Positions 60,932 through 64,000 of a stretch of DNA of 64,000 nucleotides are shown here, piece by piece. The notes under the pieces were generated by a model, which saw only the letters and a program-made list of their open reading frames with translations, was not told the DNA's origin and ran no database searches. The position numbers and the translations under genes were made by a program. The first letter of the stretch is position 1. The number at the start of each line of letters is the position of its first letter. Source of the stretch: Trichoplax adhaerens (Eukaryota; Placozoa; Uniplacotomia; Trichoplacea; Trichoplacidae); the NCBI RefSeq assembly GCF_000150275.1, contig NW_002060946.1, forward strand, positions 6,925,855-6,989,854. Reading direction: 5' to 3'.

Positions 60932-60982
60932 ATGAAGACTGCCATCGTTTTATTGTCTATTTTCGCCTTGGCTACCGCCAAG
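60932..60982 (+). other. Protease signal-peptide exon
   Basis: Seventeen codons with a Lys at position 2 and a hydrophobic core 'AIVLLSIFALATA', followed by Lys and a GTAAGT donor at phase 0. Cleavage is likely after the Ala-x-Ala near the exon end. Confidence 0.93.
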
Positions 60983-63900
60983 GTAAGTAAAAGTAACTTG
61001 CAACGCGTTATTCGATGCATTGATAAGTAATCAAGAAACGAATTTACTAATTGATGATTAGATAACTAATTCTTTTTGTCGCCTAATGTATCATTAGTTA
61101 AGTGCGAAATAGCGTTAATGACAGCAATTAAACAAATTGATACTATAGAAGATAGTGATACTAATTGGTTTATGTTTGAAATCTTTCTTTTAATTAATTC
61201 CTTTTGACCGCCTCATTAACATAAATTAATATCATCATTGTCCTACTCGTCAACGTTATTATGACGATCTTGACCAACATTCCAATGTCACAGTAGTATT
61301 TTGAAAGAACATCTTCATTTAGTAGGGCTTAACTGTCACGCATTCATTTTATCATTCTATCTTCTGAGTTTGTTATTCTTTGCAGTTAATCTGATCTAAT
61401 GATCAACGATAGTATTATTACAGTATGTGCAAATCAAGATTTAAAAAGATAAGTCTGTATTTCGATATTTTTCTTGTCTAAAGACTTCTTAGTTTCATTA
61501 TTTGATATTCAAGTACAAGCTAACTTTAATTAACCATCGAAATAATATGATCTTCATAGGCAGTCAGTGAGTTACTTATATTCTCGTTATCTCCTGACTG
61601 AAATTAATTTTCACCCATAATTTATTCATAGCATCGTTGTAATTATATATTGCTAATGATGCAATTTTACACTACTAATACATATAGTGAAAAGCAATCT
61701 ATTGAAGAGGGTGCATTAAGAGAGAAATATTGCGTTGCTATCGACTAGATAGTTGCCATGATTAAACTATGCACTTAGTGACAATATCGTTTGTTTTTGG
61801 TATTTATTTTGGATTGAAGAATTTAATATTAATGATATTTTGTATAACAGTAAAAATGGAATCATGTGATTAATGACTGATATACTGCTCAAACTAGAGG
61901 CATGATTTAAAATAGTAATCCATAAGTAGAAAACTATCCGCCTGATTATTGTGAATCAATTCAATGATATATTAACTATGCAGTATTTCAATGATGACTC
62001 ATGATGATTGTAGTCATGGATGCTGTCGATATTCTGCACTTTATTTTAATTCTAGACTAGCACGTTGATTACTATCGTTATTGAATGTTAATTTATCCAT
62101 TCTTGAAATTTTTATCTCCATATTTGCCGACCTGCTCAAATCTTATTTCAATATGATTGGTGCCTGGCCTAATGGTTCATTTAGCCTGAACCCAGGAATG
62201 CTAGAGGTAAGTTATCTCTCATCCATTATTTTATTCTATGCCCTGCATAATTTATTTGAAAGGGAATAAATCTATTGAAAGCCATTACTACTGATCTTCA
62301 TTTTGATTTGATCATGATTGCGATCTGATAGAATAATAAGTTTTATTTTACCATTTTTAAAACTGATGATTACATTGTTTTTATTTCGTCTATTTCAAAT
62401 TGTACAGCTACTTGCGGTTCTACTTCCTACGCAAAGAGCGGCACCATCGAATCTCCCAGCTACCCAAGCAACTATCCTAGGAGAACTGACTGTACCTCTA
62501 CCGTTGTTGCTTCGAGTGATGAAGTTGTTACCGTTACCTTCAGCGAGTTTGATGTTGAATCTGCTACCAACTGCAAATATGATTACGTTTCTCTTTATGA
62601 TGGTAATACCCTTAGGCACACCTACTGCGGTAAAGGTAGCGTTCCTACCTTCACTACTTCCCCTGGTTCTAACTTCGTGTTAACTTTCCACACTGATGGA
62701 TCTGTACAGAAGAAGGGATTCGCTCTTAGCTTCACCGTTACTAGTAAGTTTAAATTATCCTATCATAGCGAGATGGATAGGGTATTAGCATACAACCAGT
62801 AGGATAAGTTGGAATTATCATTTTACTCATGTAAGATAGATAGTGTGATTATTATCGTAACGACGGCAGTTGTTTGTCATTGATATCGCTACGATGGCTT
62901 AACTTCATCGGAGATCGGCTTTATTTCATTTAGTTTGCTCATTCACTAATCTATCCTGCTAGAATAGCTTGATCTAAGAATCGATTTAACGTTAAGGCAA
63001 TTTTGGATAGCTACTAGTGTATCAACGTAACACTTGCCAATCTTGTTAATCTTGATTGGCTATCGGTAATCCAATCATAAGAACTCGTTATCGTTGTTCA
63101 TGAATGAAGATTGATTGGAGTCGATGAGTCTATCTTCAATGATCATGTTAATTTTTATTCAGGAATTGGATATTCAACTCATGTTAATTTATGCCTATAA
63201 TTGATTGATTCTTCTTTTACTCATGCCATAATTAGAAGTTGCTGCTCCTACTGGTAGCACTACTGGCACTGTCAGCACTGGTACTTATAACCCAGGCACC
63301 TGTGGTAAAACAGCATATAAACTATCCCTGACCGACCGTATCGTTGGTGGTGCAGAATGTAGCCCAAAACATGCCCTTCCATGGCAAGTATCTCTCCAAA
63401 CCAACACTGGCTTCCATTTCTGTGGTGGTTCCATCATCAGTGATAGATATGTTGTTACTGCTGCTCACTGCGTTGATGGACAAACTCCAACCTCCTGGAG
63501 AATTGTTCTTGGTGCTCACAACATCGGAAGCAATGAACCTAGCCAATTTGTTGCCACTGTCAAGAGAGCTAAAATGCATCCTAGCTACGACACCAGTACC
63601 CTCAGCAATGACATTGCTATCATAGAATTAAACGAAAAAATCACTTTCACTAATGAAATTTCCCCGGTCTGTGTATCCAAAACTAGAATTGCTGATAATG
63701 CAGACGTCATAGTCTCTGGCTGGGGTACTTTAACAGCTGGTGGCGCCTCGCCTGATACCTTGCAAAGAGTAATCGTTCCTACGATCTCTCGCTCTGAGTG
63801 TAGCTCTACAGTCTATGGCACAGGTTACATTGATAGCACCATGTTGTGCGCTGGTCTTATGTCTGGTGGCAAAGATTCCTGCCAAGGTGACAGTGGTGGC

Positions 63901-64000
63901 CCACTTGTTCACGATCGATCTGGTACCTACTACTTGGAAGGTGTTGTCAGCTGGGGCTATGGTTGCGCCGATCCTAACCGTCCAGGTGTTTATGCTCGTG
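60932..64000 (+). CDS. Secreted CUB-domain trypsin-like serine protease, 3' end cut by window
   Basis: Coding exons are 60932-60982 (signal peptide), 62185-62206 (22-nt microexon), 62408-62743 (CUB) and 63236 to beyond 64000 (linker and S1 protease). All phases agree (0, 1, 1). The start is ATG 60932, giving 'MKTAIVLLSIFALATAK', a textbook signal peptide. The CUB domain has about 110 residues; a Thr/Gly/Ser linker and 'TCGK' (the Cys likely tethers the pro-segment to the catalytic domain) precede the activation site 'DRIVGGAE'. Catalytic His ('VVTAAHC'), Asp ('SNDIAII') and Ser ('DSCQGDSGGPL') are present. Asp six residues before the Ser predicts trypsin-like Arg/Lys cleavage. It is probably a zymogen secreted to digest extracellular or food protein. 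Codons in the CUB and protease exons often end in C, unlike nearby DNA, as expected for high expression. The window ends at 'PGVYAR', about 15-20 residues short of the usual C-terminus. Confidence 0.95.
62185..62206 (+). other. Probable 22-nt microexon linking signal and CUB exons
   Basis: The signal exon ends in phase 0 but the CUB exon must be entered with one base, so a linking exon with length 1 modulo 3 is required. 'TTTAG|CCTGAACCCAGG' to 'GCTAGAG|GTAAGT' fits exactly and encodes 'PEPRNAR'. The donor is a perfect consensus. A different small exon elsewhere in the 1.4 kb intron cannot be ruled out. Confidence 0.7.
62408..62743 (+). other. Protease CUB-domain exon
   Basis: The whole CUB domain sits in one exon: 'ATCGSTSYAKSGTIESPSYP', 'NYPRRTDCTSTVV', 'VTVTFSEFDVESATNCKYDY', 'VSLYDGNTL', 'TYCGKGSVPTF', 'SPGSNFVLTFHTDGSVQKKG' and 'FALSFTVT'. 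Four Cys in the usual two-disulfide pattern, the SPxYP motif and a D-Y-V-x-(L/I)-Y-D-G calcium-type strand are visible. CUB domains mediate protein or matrix binding. Confidence 0.95.
63236..64000 (+). other. Protease linker and S1 catalytic exon, truncated by window
   Basis: One exon carries the linker and all three catalytic residues, from 'KVAAPTGSTTGTVSTGT' to 'GVVSWGYGCADPNRPGVYAR'. Trypsin landmarks are in order: 'PWQVSLQTNTGFHFCGGSII', 'IVLGAHNIGSNEPSQF', 'VSGWGTL' and 'STMLCAGLMSGGKDSCQGDS'. The exon is cut by the window end after the first base of a codon. Confidence 0.97.

Noticed and set aside
62318-62683. 121-codon plus-strand frame over the CUB exon
   Set aside because: It is an out-of-frame shadow of the CUB domain. 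The real frame starts at 62408 and matches CUB residue by residue.

Overview
This 64 kb window is AT-rich nuclear DNA from an animal. The coding exons are short, have consensus GT..AG splice sites and are separated by introns of mostly 80-500 bp. Three metazoan gene families can be rebuilt exon by exon in unbroken frame: a Dixin/DIXDC1 (Wnt signalling) gene, a Trithorax/KMT2A-B-type histone H3K4 methyltransferase, and a secreted CUB-trypsin-type protease. The compact AT-rich genes with full-length conserved domain order fit an early-branching, non-bilaterian animal. A placozoan is my best guess, a sponge or cnidarian is possible, and the sequence alone does not settle it. There is one assembly gap (Ns, 18652-18815). 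I recognised no tRNA, rRNA, CRISPR or prokaryotic operon structure.

Layout. 1-14.3 kb: no recognisable gene, but several families of decayed tandem repeats. 14.3-22.6 kb, minus strand: DIXDC1 homologue with CH domain, Ser-rich linker, coiled coil and DIX domain; its first coding exon was not found. 22.6-37.8 kb: gene-poor and almost entirely patches of degenerate minisatellites, each patch with its own unit, plus a perfect 18-bp hairpin and a C-rich tract. 37.8-38.2 kb: a possible His/Gln/Ala-rich exon on the minus strand beside a 0.7 kb GC-rich island. 39.0-40.6 kb: a clean 92-bp satellite of about 17 copies. 43.2-51.9 kb, minus strand: KMT2/trx gene, 32 reconstructed exons, about 1,547 codons, 5' end missing. 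51.9-60.4 kb: more minisatellites, a possible promoter and a possible orphan exon. 60.4-64.0 kb, plus strand: TATA/Inr promoter, non-coding first exon, signal-peptide exon, 22-nt microexon, CUB exon and S1 protease exon, cut by the window edge.

The three genes have no obvious shared pathway: one acts in Wnt/cytoskeletal signalling, one in chromatin, and one outside the cell, probably in digestion. The most unusual features are the density and variety of tandem repeats between and inside genes, the lack of a Taspase1 site or CXXC domain in the visible part of the KMT2 protein, and the phase-correcting microexon of the protease.
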